NCBI GenBank assembly: GCA_945909635.1
Contig: OX246690.1
Span: forward strand, 2,294,001 to 2,358,000
Direction of reading: 5' to 3'
DNA from: Clostridioides difficile_A
GTDB lineage: Bacteria > Bacillota > Clostridia > Peptostreptococcales > Peptostreptococcaceae
Length of the DNA stretch: 64,000 nucleotides
Each line of letters opens with the position of its first letter. Position 1 is the first letter of the stretch. Below the pieces are notes generated by a model. The model saw only the letters and a program-made list of their open reading frames with translations. It was not told the origin of the DNA and searched no databases. Positions 36,294 through 44,502 of this stretch are shown piece by piece. The translations under genes were made by a program, and so were the position numbers.

Positions 36294-36340
36294 AAAAAAA
36301 CCTAACTTAAGTATTTATATACTATATAAGTTAGGTTTTA
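36294..36340 (-). terminator. Terminator of the LexA-box ORF
   Basis: AAAACCTAACTTA (36297-36309) pairs with TAAGTTAGGTTTT (36327-36339). On the minus strand a T7 run follows. Confidence 0.8.
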
Positions 36341-36374
36341 TAAACTATTATAATATTTATTATTTCATTCATTT

Positions 36375-36536
36375 CTAATGATGATTCTCCTTTTTTATCT
36401 TTTTCAATTTGCCTTCACTAACAACAAATAAAAATCCCATCTTCTTATATATTTCATCCAATTCAATTAAAGTTACTTCACCATTTTTTAAATTTGTTAA
36501 TGTTATATCTTGTATTCTTCTTGATGGAATTATCAT
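36375..36536 (-). CDS. Short ORF under LexA-type boxes, 53 aa
   Basis: ATG at 36536, TAG at 36377-36375. AAAGGAG lies 12 nt upstream. The product starts MIIPSRRIQDITLTNL and ends GKLKKIKKENHH. It is soluble with a basic tail, no membrane helix, and predicted alpha/beta with a central acidic LIELDEIYKKMGFLF segment. I recognise no family. A near-consensus promoter with LexA-type boxes lies upstream and a strong terminator downstream, so it is a self-contained transcription unit, predicted to be induced by DNA damage. Confidence 0.7.
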   Translation of the reverse strand: MIIPSRRIQDITLTNLKNGEVTLIELDEIYKKMGFLFVVSEGKLKKIKKENHH

Positions 36537-36633
36537 AAGTTATCAACACTCCTTTAAATTCTTTTTAATCTTTATATTTAAATATATTTATGTATTATGG
36601 TATATATTCATAAATTATTAAAATAAATTCAAA

Positions 36634-36698
36634 AAACATCCGTTCTGCAAACATTCGTTCTATATATTTATTATACATCATACAGACGTTCGATTCAA
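36634..36698 (-). promoter_or_regulatory. Promoter with LexA-type operators (SOS)
   Basis: On the minus strand TTGAAT (36693-36698), 17 bp and TATAAT (36670-36675) form a strong promoter. Three GAAC-N4-GTNT sites follow or overlap it: GAACGTCTGTAT (36680-36691, inside the spacer), GAACGAATGTTT (36649-36660) and GAACGGATGTTT (36634-36645). The latter two match the clostridial LexA consensus GAAC-N4-GTTT exactly. Confidence 0.75.
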
Positions 36699-36794
36699 TA
36701 CAAAAATTAAATATATCTCGATTCTAGTAAGTTTTACAATGTTATGCACTAAATATGTCAAAATATCTTTTTTATATAAATTATATTGTCAAAC

Positions 36795-36843
36795 AAAAAA
36801 TCATCTCAATAAAAGCTTACACTTAAATTGAGATGACTTTTCT
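36795..36843 (-). terminator. Terminator of the DUF819 gene
   Basis: AAAATCATCTCAAT and ATTGAGATGACTTTT pair around a 16-nt loop. Confidence 0.75.
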
Positions 36844-36876
36844 TATATAAAAGTATTAGTTTAATATTGTTTTTTA

Positions 36877-38037
36877 TTAAGCTAACATATGTAATATTTG
36901 AGTTACCATAAGAGCACAATATGTACCTATGACATTTCCTAAAAGTCCCATAAGCACTCCTACTGGTATTAATACTGGGTTATGAACTCCAGCAATCATA
37001 GGTGCTGTGGTTACTCCCCCTATATTAGCTATACTTCCTACCTCACAAGTAAATAAATCTAGTTTAAACAATTTTGCAAGTCCTATAAATGAAATAGCAT
37101 GTACAAGTACTACTACTAACCCAAACATTATGTAAACAGGTGCTTCTGACAATCCAAAGAAATTTGCTTTACTTCCTGTAGCTGCAAGAAGTAAATACAT
37201 AAACACATTCCCTACTAATGTACTTCCCTTAAGTTTTGATATTTTAGTCATACCTAATAGTATTGATACTGTAGATGCAACGAGTACTACCCACATAGTT
37301 TCATTAAGTATTCCCGAAGTTGGAAGTATCTTAGATACAATTTGTGCAAAAGCTGCTACTCCAAACCCAACAGAAAGTAAAGTCATAAGTTCTACAAATG
37401 TGGGTGCTGTATTATCTTTATTTTCTTTCTCAAGTTTTGATGTAACTTCATCTATAAAACTTGTATCACATTTTGTCCATTTATTAAATTTAGGTCCAAA
37501 TTTTACAGACATTAAACAAACAGACATCCATACTGTATATCCTATAGAACCCATAAGTATTGCATAGCTAAGACCTTCTTCTGCAACTCCTAAAGCATTT
37601 GCTGCAGCAATCATATTTGATGAACCACCTATCCATGAACCAGATGCTGCTCCAAGAATTTTCCATGAGTCTGCACCCATTGAACCTTTAAAAATTATAA
37701 ATGCTATAACAAATCCAAGCATAAATGTAAATGTAGCACAGAAAAATGATAATAACATTTTAGGACCCATTTTTAATATTTTTCTTAAATCACACTGAAT
37801 TAACAAGAAAACTAACATTAATGGTAAAAAATTTACTGTTATTATATTTTGATATATTCCAACATCATCATTTTGTGCAAATAAACCAAATGATGCTAGT
37901 ATAGCTGCTCCTAAGTATATTAAAAGCATTGGATTAATTACATCAAATATTTTCCATTTCAATTTATCTACCATAAAAAAAATTACACCTACAAATACAA
38001 CTAAGAAACTACAATATACAAATCCATTCTCAATCAC
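36877..38037 (-). CDS. DUF819 (YjcL-like) membrane protein
   Basis: 386 residues from the GTG at 38037, placed 9 nt after GAGAGG; the ATG three codons earlier abuts that site directly. About eleven membrane helices. Conserved blocks include GAASGSWIGGSSNMIAAANALG (about 132-153) and GSIANIGGVTTAPMIAGVHNP (about 336-356), typical of PF05684. These proteins resemble two-fold inverted-repeat transporters; the substrate is unknown. Monocistronic. Confidence 0.83.
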   Translation of the reverse strand: MIENGFVYCSFLVVFVGVIFFMVDKLKWKIFDVINPMLLIYLGAAILASFGLFAQNDDVGIYQNIITVNFLPLMLVFLLIQCDLRKILKMGPKMLLSFFCATFTFMLGFVIAFIIFKGSMGADSWKILGAASGSWIGGSSNMIAAANALGVAEEGLSYAILMGSIGYTVWMSVCLMSVKFGPKFNKWTKCDTSFIDEVTSKLEKENKDNTAPTFVELMTLLSVGFGVAAFAQIVSKILPTSGILNETMWVVLVASTVSILLGMTKISKLKGSTLVGNVFMYLLLAATGSKANFFGLSEAPVYIMFGLVVVLVHAISFIGLAKLFKLDLFTCEVGSIANIGGVTTAPMIAGVHNPVLIPVGVLMGLLGNVIGTYCALMVTQILHMLA

Positions 38038-38512
38038 AATATACACATCCTCTCTTTTCTTAATTAATTTTATTTTTTATGATTACTAATAAAGACCTTT
38101 TCTTCAGAAAATAAACAATTAAAATAAATATTTTTATCTATATTATGCTAATTAAATACATATATACTTAACTATTTACATATATTAATAAAGGTTTGCA
38201 GATTAATTACTTTAAAAAATGAATAATCTGAATTTAAAATCTTTTCCAACAATTATTTTATTACTAAAATTTTTATTTGTAAAGATAATTAAACTAAATA
38301 TTTTATTTATTCATTCATTTTGTTTTGTATTTATTTTTATTAATTATGTGATAAAACTATTTTTACTTTAAATCTATATAATATAAATTAAATTTATTTT
38401 ATATACTTTTTTTTTAAGTATATTTAGAATTTTTTCTTTTATTTTTAGTTTTCAGAACATTCGTATTTATGTTATAATTTGTATGAATATATATTTTTTA
38501 GGAGGAAACAAT
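38038..38512. promoter_or_regulatory. Intergenic region with the M42 peptidase promoter and a possible LexA-like site
   Basis: 475 bp, very AT-rich. TATAAT (38473-38478) is a likely -10 for the peptidase; the -35 is poor. GAACATTCGTAT (38455-38466) sits in the spacer and matches GAAC-N4-GTAT, one base off the LexA-type consensus. The rest shows no ORF or hairpin. Confidence 0.4.
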
Positions 38513-39553
38513 ATGAATTTAAATTTAACTAATACTATAAATTTAATGAAAAAATATTTAGATATCCCAAGTCCAGCTGGATATACTGAAAATGCAGTTT
38601 TAGAAAGTAAAAAAGACTTTGAAGCATTAGGTCTTAATACTATTCTTACAAAAAAAGGTGCACTTATAGCTACTCTTCCTGGTGAAGATGATTCAAATCA
38701 AATAACAATATCTGCACATATGGATACACTTGGAGCTATGGTAAAAGAAATATCATCTGATGGTACTCTTAAATACCATAAAGTTGGTGGTGGTTGTTGG
38801 GCAGCTATAGAAGGAGAAAACTGTACTGTTATAACTAGAAAGGGTAAAAAAATCAGAGGAAGTATTGTATTTAAATATGCTTCTACACATATATATGGTC
38901 AGACAAAGGCTGCTACTGAGAGAAATGAAGAAACAATGATTATCAGACTTGATGAAAAAGTATTTACAAAACAAGATGTATTAGATTTAGGAATAAGTGT
39001 TGGAGATTTTGTGTGTCTAGACCATCGCTTTGAAGCTACAGAATCTGGTTTTATAAAATCTAGATATATAGATAATAAAGCTGCTGTAGCAATGGTTCTT
39101 GAAATATGTAGATATTTTAAGGAAAATAATTTAACTCCTAAACATACTACTAACTTTTATATAAGTAATTATGAAGAAATTGGACATGGTGTTTCTAAAG
39201 CTTTACCTGAAAAAACAAAAGAATTTGTAGCAATAGATATAGCACCAACTGGTCCAAGTCAAACATCTAGTGAACATGGTGTAACTATAGTTGCAAAAGA
39301 TAATTTATCATTATATGATTTTAATTTAAGAAACAAACTTGTCGATGTTGCAGAAGACAATAATTTAGATTATGCTGTCGATGTATTTACTTTCTATGGT
39401 TCAGACGCTTCAGAGGCCATTCGTTGGGGAGAAGATGTTCAAATAGCATGTGTTGGTCCTGGAACAAACAATAGTCATCACTATGAAAGAACACATATAG
39501 AAGCTATCGAAAACACTCTAAAACTACTTATAAACTATATGCTTAAAAAATAG
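38513..39553 (+). CDS. M42-family metallopeptidase (glutamyl/leucyl aminopeptidase type)
   Basis: 346 residues from the ATG at 38513, with AGGAGG (38500-38505) at ideal spacing; ten upstream in-frame codons are excluded. Dinuclear-zinc motifs: SAHMDTLGAMVKEI (His and catalytic Asp, about 65-78), SRYIDNKAAVAM (bridging Asp, about 182-193), SNYEEIGHG (catalytic Glu pair, about 220-228) and a late HHYERTHIEA. M42 enzymes form cytoplasmic dodecamers that remove N-terminal residues from peptides, which fits an amino-acid-fermenting organism. A terminator follows. Confidence 0.92.
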   Translation: MNLNLTNTINLMKKYLDIPSPAGYTENAVLESKKDFEALGLNTILTKKGALIATLPGEDDSNQITISAHMDTLGAMVKEISSDGTLKYHKVGGGCWAAIEGENCTVITRKGKKIRGSIVFKYASTHIYGQTKAATERNEETMIIRLDEKVFTKQDVLDLGISVGDFVCLDHRFEATESGFIKSRYIDNKAAVAMVLEICRYFKENNLTPKHTTNFYISNYEEIGHGVSKALPEKTKEFVAIDIAPTGPSQTSSEHGVTIVAKDNLSLYDFNLRNKLVDVAEDNNLDYAVDVFTFYGSDASEAIRWGEDVQIACVGPGTNNSHHYERTHIEAIENTLKLLINYMLKK

Positions 39554-39589
39554 TTAAATACACATTTTACTAAAGTCATTTCTTAACAA

Positions 39590-39634
39590 ATAACCAATTT
39601 TAATTTTAATTTTTATACAAAAATTGGTTTTCCT
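39590..39634 (+). terminator. Terminator of the M42 peptidase gene
   Basis: AACCAATTTT (39592-39601) pairs with AAAATTGGTT (39620-39629), followed by TTCCT. Confidence 0.7.
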
Positions 39635-39676
39635 ATAGACTTAATTTCAATTTACTACTATTATATAAGTAGCTTC

Positions 39677-39740
39677 AATTTTCTTTAGTTAATTTTTATA
39701 TAATTTATATAAATTATGTGAAAATTTTCTTTAGTTAATT
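39677..39740 (+). repeat. 18-bp direct repeat upstream of the H-cluster maturation genes
   Basis: AATTTTCTTTAGTTAATT occurs exactly twice, at 39677-39694 and 39723-39740, 46 bp apart start to start. It lies about 200-250 bp before the TM1266-like gene. It could be a paired regulator site or a simple duplication. Confidence 0.6.
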
Positions 39741-39837
39741 GTTGTTAAATTAAATTTTTACAAGCTAACCCTACCAGAAAAGAGTTATCTAATCTGTAAG
39801 GAAATAGTTTAATATGGCACATTATACTTGTGTAATT

Positions 39838-39884
39838 AATAACTTTTCTTTTGTAGAAACTTTTCTTTAAAAGAAAAGTTTTTT
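39838..39884 (+). promoter_or_regulatory. Terminator-like hairpin in the leader of the hydrogenase maturation operon
   Basis: AACTTTTCTT (39858-39867) pairs with AAGAAAAGTT (39871-39880) and runs into TTTT, 48 nt before the first gene. A second copy of AACTTTTCTT at 39841-39850 can compete for the same 3' arm. AGAAAAGAGTTAT near 39777-39789 can pair with the upstream copy. This layout suits attenuation, but it may just be a terminator insulating the operon. Confidence 0.5.
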
Positions 39885-39931
39885 GATTTTGGATTTGTTT
39901 AAGACATATTTTCTGAGTTAGGAGGATATTT

Positions 39932-40183
39932 ATGAAAAAGGTTGCGGTCATAAGTGCTATTTTAGAAGAGCCAAAAGAATGTCAGCTTAAATTTAATGAG
40001 GTTGTATCAGGTTTTAAAGGTATTATTAAAGGCAGAATGGGAATTCCTTGTGAAGAAGAAGGAGTATCGATTGTATGTATAGCAGTTGTTGGCGAAATGG
40101 ATACTATTAATAGTTTGACTGGTAAATTGGGAAACATACCTCATGTATCTGTAAAAACTAGTATATCAAAAAAAGAAATTTAA
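39932..40183 (+). CDS. TM1266-family iron-only hydrogenase system regulator
   Basis: 83 residues, a full-length small ACT-like (NikR C-domain-like) protein. It starts MKKVAVISAILEEPKECQLKFNEVVSGFKGIIKGRMGIP, and ISIVCIAVVGEMDTINSLTGKLG is typical of the TM1266 family. Members are found with hydE/F/G and are presumed regulators of the [FeFe]-hydrogenase system. The ligand is unknown and it lacks a DNA-binding domain. TTAGGAGGATATTT precedes the ATG. It ends 14 nt before hydF, so it is the first gene of the operon. Confidence 0.88.
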   Translation: MKKVAVISAILEEPKECQLKFNEVVSGFKGIIKGRMGIPCEEEGVSIVCIAVVGEMDTINSLTGKLGNIPHVSVKTSISKKEI

Positions 40184-40197
40184 GGTGGTGAGTACAA

Positions 40198-41406
40198 ATG
40201 AGTCTAAATTCTACTCCACAATCAATAAGAGTACATATAGGTCTCTTTGGTAAAAGAAATGCAGGTAAATCTAGCATAATAAATGCTATAACGAATCAAA
40301 GTGCTGCGATAGTATCAGATATTGCTGGAACTACTACAGACCCAGTATTTAGACCAATGGAAATCCTTCCTATAGGACCTTGTGTTCTTATAGATACTGC
40401 CGGTCTTGATGATGTTGGTGAACTTGGTGAACTTAGAATAAGTAAATCATTAGATGTTTTGGAAAAAACAGATATAGCTTTACTAGTAGTTGATTGCCAA
40501 ATTGGTATATCAAAAGAAGATTTAACGCTAATTGAAAAGTTTAATGATAAGAATATACCTCATATTTTAGTTCTTAACAAGATTGATACAATTAAGAATC
40601 ACTCTGAAATTTTAGACTTAACTAAAAATAAAGTTAAATGTCCAGTTGTTTCTGTCTCATCAACAGATAAAATTGGAATTGAAGATTTAAAGAATGAAAT
40701 AATAAGAGTCTTACCTAAAGACAGCACTGAATTTAAATTGGTATCAGATTTAATTGAACCAAATGATTTAGTTGTTTTGGTAGTTCCAATAGATAAAGCC
40801 GCCCCAAAGGGAAGACTTATACTTCCTCAACAGCAAGTTATAAGGGATATTTTAGATACTGGAGCAATTTCTATAGTTACAAAGGAAGATAGTTTAAAAG
40901 AAACTCTATCTAGTCTAGGTAAAAAACCAAAACTTGTTATTACTGACTCTCAAGTATTTCCACAAGTAGATAAGGATACTCCAAAAGATATTCCTCTTAC
41001 ATCTTTTTCTATATTATTTGCTAGACAAAAGGGAGACCTTAAAGAATTAATTAATGGCGCTTATGCTTTAGAAAATTTAAAAGATGGTGATAAAGTCTTG
41101 ATGGCTGAGGGATGTACCCATCACAGACAGACTGATGATATTGGAACAGTAAAGATTCCTAACATGATTAGAAAGAAAACTGGCAAAAATATTACTTTTG
41201 AATTTAGTTCTGGAGTATCCTTCACTGAAGATATAAATAAATATGCACTTGTAGTTCATTGTGGAGCTTGTATGATGAATAGAGCTGGAATGTTATCTAG
41301 AATAGAAAAGGCAAAATCTTTCAATGTACCTATAGTAAACTATGGTATTTTAATAGCATATGTAAAAGGTATTTTAGAAAGATCACTTGAACTTTTCAAT
41401 TATTAA
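40198..41406 (+). CDS. hydF: [FeFe]-hydrogenase H-cluster maturation GTPase HydF
   Basis: 402 residues. GTPase domain (about 10-175): GKRNAGKSSIINAI (P-loop), DIAGTTTDP, DTAGLDD and LNKIDTI. A dimerisation domain follows, then the Fe-S domain with EGCTHHRQTDD and the late HCGACM, the C-x-H...HCxxC ligands of its [4Fe-4S] cluster. HydF is the scaffold that carries the 2Fe subcluster to apo-hydrogenase. AAGGTGGTGA precedes the ATG. No hydrogenase structural gene is in this window. Confidence 0.97.
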   Translation: MSLNSTPQSIRVHIGLFGKRNAGKSSIINAITNQSAAIVSDIAGTTTDPVFRPMEILPIGPCVLIDTAGLDDVGELGELRISKSLDVLEKTDIALLVVDCQIGISKEDLTLIEKFNDKNIPHILVLNKIDTIKNHSEILDLTKNKVKCPVVSVSSTDKIGIEDLKNEIIRVLPKDSTEFKLVSDLIEPNDLVVLVVPIDKAAPKGRLILPQQQVIRDILDTGAISIVTKEDSLKETLSSLGKKPKLVITDSQVFPQVDKDTPKDIPLTSFSILFARQKGDLKELINGAYALENLKDGDKVLMAEGCTHHRQTDDIGTVKIPNMIRKKTGKNITFEFSSGVSFTEDINKYALVVHCGACMMNRAGMLSRIEKAKSFNVPIVNYGILIAYVKGILERSLELFNY

Positions 41407-41441
41407 AAATTTAACCATATTTAATAATTACATATTTAGAT

Positions 41442-42527
41442 ATGACTAAAAATAAGATTAAATACTTTATAGATAAACTTTACAGCATAAATTCATTAAG
41501 CTTTGATGAACTACTATATTTAATAGAAAATATCGACAATGAAGAATATAACTTTGAACAAAATTTAAGAAACTATCTTTATAAGCAAGCTAGCGACATG
41601 AGAAATAAGCATTATGGAAACAGAATCTATTTGAGAGGACTTATAGAACTTACAAACTATTGTAAAAATAATTGCTACTACTGTGGAATACAATCTTCTA
41701 ATAAAAATATCATAAGATACAGACTTTCACTTGATGAAATACTTGAATGTTGTGATATAGGATATAAAATAGGATACAGGACTTTTGTTTTGCAGGGTGG
41801 TGAAGATACATATTTTAATGATGATAAAATATGTGAAATTGTTTCAACTATAAAAAATAAATATGAGGATTGTGCCATAACACTATCACTGGGAGAAAAG
41901 AGTTATGACTCATATAAAAAATACTTTTTAAGTGGTGCAGACAGGTATCTTTTAAGACATGAAACTGCTACAGACAGTCATTATAAAAAATTACATCCAC
42001 CAAACATTGAACTTAAAACTAGAAAGGAATGCCTAAAAAACCTTAAAGAAATTGGTTATCAAGTAGGTGCTGGATTTATGGTTGAGTCACCATTTCAAAC
42101 CAATGAGGACCTTGTTCGTGATTTATTGTATCTAAAAGAATTAAATCCTCATATGGTTGGAATAGGACCTTTTATTCCACATCATGATACAATATTTAAA
42201 GATTATAAACATGGAGATTTAGAAAAGACACTACTTATGCTTTCAATTACAAGACTTCTACTTCCAAAAGTTTTATTACCTGCTACAACGGCCCTTGCAT
42301 CTATAAACCCTAGTGGAAGAAATGCAGGTCTTCTAGCTGGCTGTAATGTAATTATGCCAAACCTTTCTCCTCAAGAATTTAGAAAACAATATTCTCTTTA
42401 CGATAACAAAGCCTTTACTGGTCAAGAAGCTTGTGAGTATCACCAAAGTTTAGAAGAAAACATCAAGTCATTAGGACTTAAAGTCGACTATTCTCGTGGT
42501 GATAATATTGAATGGAGGCGTTTGTAA
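41442..42527 (+). CDS. hydE: [FeFe]-hydrogenase H-cluster radical SAM maturase HydE
   Basis: 361 residues. The radical-SAM motif is TNYCKNNCYYCGI (CxxxCxxC, about 70-82) preceded by YGNRIYLRGLIEL, followed by LQGGEDTYF (GGE motif) and the TIM-barrel blocks RHETATDSHYKKLHP and GFMVESPFQTNEDLV, close to known HydE proteins. HydE works on the [2Fe] subcluster with HydG. No clear Shine-Dalgarno precedes the ATG, unlike its neighbours; it lies 35 nt after hydF and may depend on coupled translation. Confidence 0.95.
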   Translation: MTKNKIKYFIDKLYSINSLSFDELLYLIENIDNEEYNFEQNLRNYLYKQASDMRNKHYGNRIYLRGLIELTNYCKNNCYYCGIQSSNKNIIRYRLSLDEILECCDIGYKIGYRTFVLQGGEDTYFNDDKICEIVSTIKNKYEDCAITLSLGEKSYDSYKKYFLSGADRYLLRHETATDSHYKKLHPPNIELKTRKECLKNLKEIGYQVGAGFMVESPFQTNEDLVRDLLYLKELNPHMVGIGPFIPHHDTIFKDYKHGDLEKTLLMLSITRLLLPKVLLPATTALASINPSGRNAGLLAGCNVIMPNLSPQEFRKQYSLYDNKAFTGQEACEYHQSLEENIKSLGLKVDYSRGDNIEWRRL

Positions 42528-43904
42528 ATGTTCATAAAACATGAACTAATTAATTCTTTATTAGAGGATGCAAAAAATTCAACTTATGATGATATTGAAA
42601 AGGTACTTGATAAGGCTGATAGAAGGGAAAAACTTACTTATAAAGATATAGCTACTCTTCTTGAAGTGGAAGATAAAAAACAACTAGATAGATTATTTAG
42701 TATAGCTGGGCAAATAAAAAACGAAATATATGGTAATAGAGTGGTTTTATTTGCCCCTCTCTATGTATCAAACTACTGTGTAAATGAATGTGTTTACTGT
42801 GGTTTCAGTACATGCAACAAATTTAAAAGAAAAAAACTTACTATGGATGAAGTAAAAGAAGAGGTTAAAATACTAGAAAAAATGGGTCATAAAAGACTTG
42901 CTCTAGAAGCTGGTGAAGACCCTAAAAACTGTGATATAAATTATATTTTAGATTGCTTAGATGCAATTTACTCAACATATAACGAAAATGGAAATATAAG
43001 AAGGGTAAACGTTAACATAGCTGCTACAAGTGTAGATGAATACAAGTTACTAAAGGAAAAGGGAATAGGAACTTATATATTATTCCAAGAAACTTATCAT
43101 AAACCAACATTTATAAAGATGCATGGTCATTCTATAAAAAATGACTACTATTACCATTTAACAGCTTTTGATAGAGCTATGGAAGCTGGTGTTGATGATG
43201 TTGGTGCTGGAGTCTTATTTGGCTTATCTGACCCAAAATTTGAAGTTCTAGGACTTATGATGCATAATGAACACTTAGAGGAAAAATTTGGAGTAGGATT
43301 CCACACTATATCTTTCCCTAGATTAAAAAAAGCTGAAGGAATGAGTTTAGAAGATTTTCCTCACTTAGTTTCTGATGATATGTTCAAAAAAATAGTAGCT
43401 ATAACTAGATTAGCCGTTCCTTTTACTGGAATTATAATGTCCACTAGAGAAACTGCTGATATGAGAAATGAATTGCTAAAATATGGTGTATCACAAGTCA
43501 GTGCAGGTTCTCTGACAGGTGTTGGAGGATATAAAGCATATGAAGATGGTGACAATACAGAACAATTTGAAGTTGGAGACCATAGAAGCCCTGTAGAGGT
43601 GCTTAAAGAACTAATAACTGATGGATATATCCCTAGTTATTGTACAGCTTGTTATCGCAAAGGTAGAACTGGAGATAGATTTATGAGTTTAGCTAAAAGT
43701 CGCCAAATCCACAATGTCTGTACACCAAATGCTCTTACTACATTAAACGAATTTCTAATTGATTATGGTGATGAGGAACTTAAAGCTATGGGCAAAAAAC
43801 TTATCACAGAAGAAATAGCTAAGATAGAAAGAGAAGATATAAGAAACATAGTATCTAACAATATGACTGCCTTAGAACGTGGAGAAAGAGACTTATACTT
43901 ATAA
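42528..43904 (+). CDS. hydG: [FeFe]-hydrogenase H-cluster radical SAM maturase HydG
   Basis: 458 residues. The radical-SAM cluster motif is SNYCVNECVYCGFS (about 82-95). The C-terminal auxiliary-cluster domain shows SYCTACYRKGRTGDRFM (about 370-386), the CxxC...C pattern of HydG. HydG cleaves tyrosine to p-cresol and delivers CO and CN- ligands for the H-cluster. The ATG follows the hydE stop with no gap, with GGAGGCG inside the end of hydE. Last of the maturase genes. Confidence 0.97.
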   Translation: MFIKHELINSLLEDAKNSTYDDIEKVLDKADRREKLTYKDIATLLEVEDKKQLDRLFSIAGQIKNEIYGNRVVLFAPLYVSNYCVNECVYCGFSTCNKFKRKKLTMDEVKEEVKILEKMGHKRLALEAGEDPKNCDINYILDCLDAIYSTYNENGNIRRVNVNIAATSVDEYKLLKEKGIGTYILFQETYHKPTFIKMHGHSIKNDYYYHLTAFDRAMEAGVDDVGAGVLFGLSDPKFEVLGLMMHNEHLEEKFGVGFHTISFPRLKKAEGMSLEDFPHLVSDDMFKKIVAITRLAVPFTGIIMSTRETADMRNELLKYGVSQVSAGSLTGVGGYKAYEDGDNTEQFEVGDHRSPVEVLKELITDGYIPSYCTACYRKGRTGDRFMSLAKSRQIHNVCTPNALTTLNEFLIDYGDEELKAMGKKLITEEIAKIEREDIRNIVSNNMTALERGERDLYL

Positions 43905-43994
43905 AATTTTATTACTTATATATTATTTATTGTATATTCTATGGGTTAGTAGTAATATTATCTAAAGGGAAAGTTTAAGGGAGGGAGATTAACA

Positions 43995-44429
43995 TTGAAA
44001 GATAACAACAATACCAATAAAACTATTCAATTTGGAGAAAAAAAAGCTAGCCTAGAAAGTAATATTCAAAAAAATAAAAATATCAAACTTGATAATACAC
44101 ACAAAGTCATTCCTTACCCTAAAAATAGAAAAAAGGATGATAAAAAGAAAAGTAACAAGAAAAAGAATATAAATACCAATAAATCTAAAGTCAATAAAAA
44201 TAATTATGGTCATTCTTTTTTTAACAACAAATACAAATATAAAAGAAAACCTTATGTTATTGCCTTATACACAGTAATTTTTATTCTTTTAGCAATATTA
44301 ATTATAACTAAATTAACAGATAATACAAGTAAAGGTAACTACTCTCGTAATACTGTTTCTGATGCTCACAAGAATGACATCCAAAACATGACCCTTAATG
44401 AATCAACTAATCTTCTTACTTGTGGGTAA
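43995..44429 (+). CDS. Lys/Asn-rich single-pass membrane protein, 144 aa
   Basis: Start is a TTG with AAGGGAGGGAG just upstream. The first 90 residues are low-complexity and strongly basic (about one third Lys, many Asn). One helix follows (VIALYTVIFILLAILIITKL, about 95-114), then a short tail of about 30 residues ending NLLTCG. The topology is probably N-in with a short extracytoplasmic tail. I recognise no family. It lies 90 nt after hydG with a terminator behind it and could be co-transcribed. The short tail may be a truncated extracellular domain. Confidence 0.6.
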   Translation: MKDNNNTNKTIQFGEKKASLESNIQKNKNIKLDNTHKVIPYPKNRKKDDKKKSNKKKNINTNKSKVNKNNYGHSFFNNKYKYKRKPYVIALYTVIFILLAILIITKLTDNTSKGNYSRNTVSDAHKNDIQNMTLNESTNLLTCG

Positions 44430-44431
44430 TT

Positions 44432-44487
44432 TAAAAGAGTTATCTCATTTCAGAAATTACTTTCTAAAACTGAGATAACTCTTATTT
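44432..44487. terminator. Bidirectional terminator
   Basis: AAGAGTTATCTCA and TGAGATAACTCTT pair around a 24-nt loop with T-rich flanks. It serves the 144-aa gene and the convergent aminotransferase. Confidence 0.85.
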
Positions 44488-44502
44488 TTATTTATATGTA
44501 TT

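Noticed and set aside
38455..38466. LexA site in the M42 peptidase promoter
   Set aside because: One GAAC-N4-GTAT match only, one base off consensus and single, in contrast to the three-box promoter at 36634-36698. Kept as a note, not claimed.
39742..39765. Rex operator before the hydrogenase maturation genes
   Set aside because: TTGTTAA is followed by TTTACAA-like sequence, but the half-sites are mis-spaced for TTGTTAA-N4-TTAACAA.
39745..39951. 68-codon minus-strand ORF opposite the TM1266-like leader
   Set aside because: Overlaps the leader hairpin and repeats, has no ribosome site and no recognisable features.
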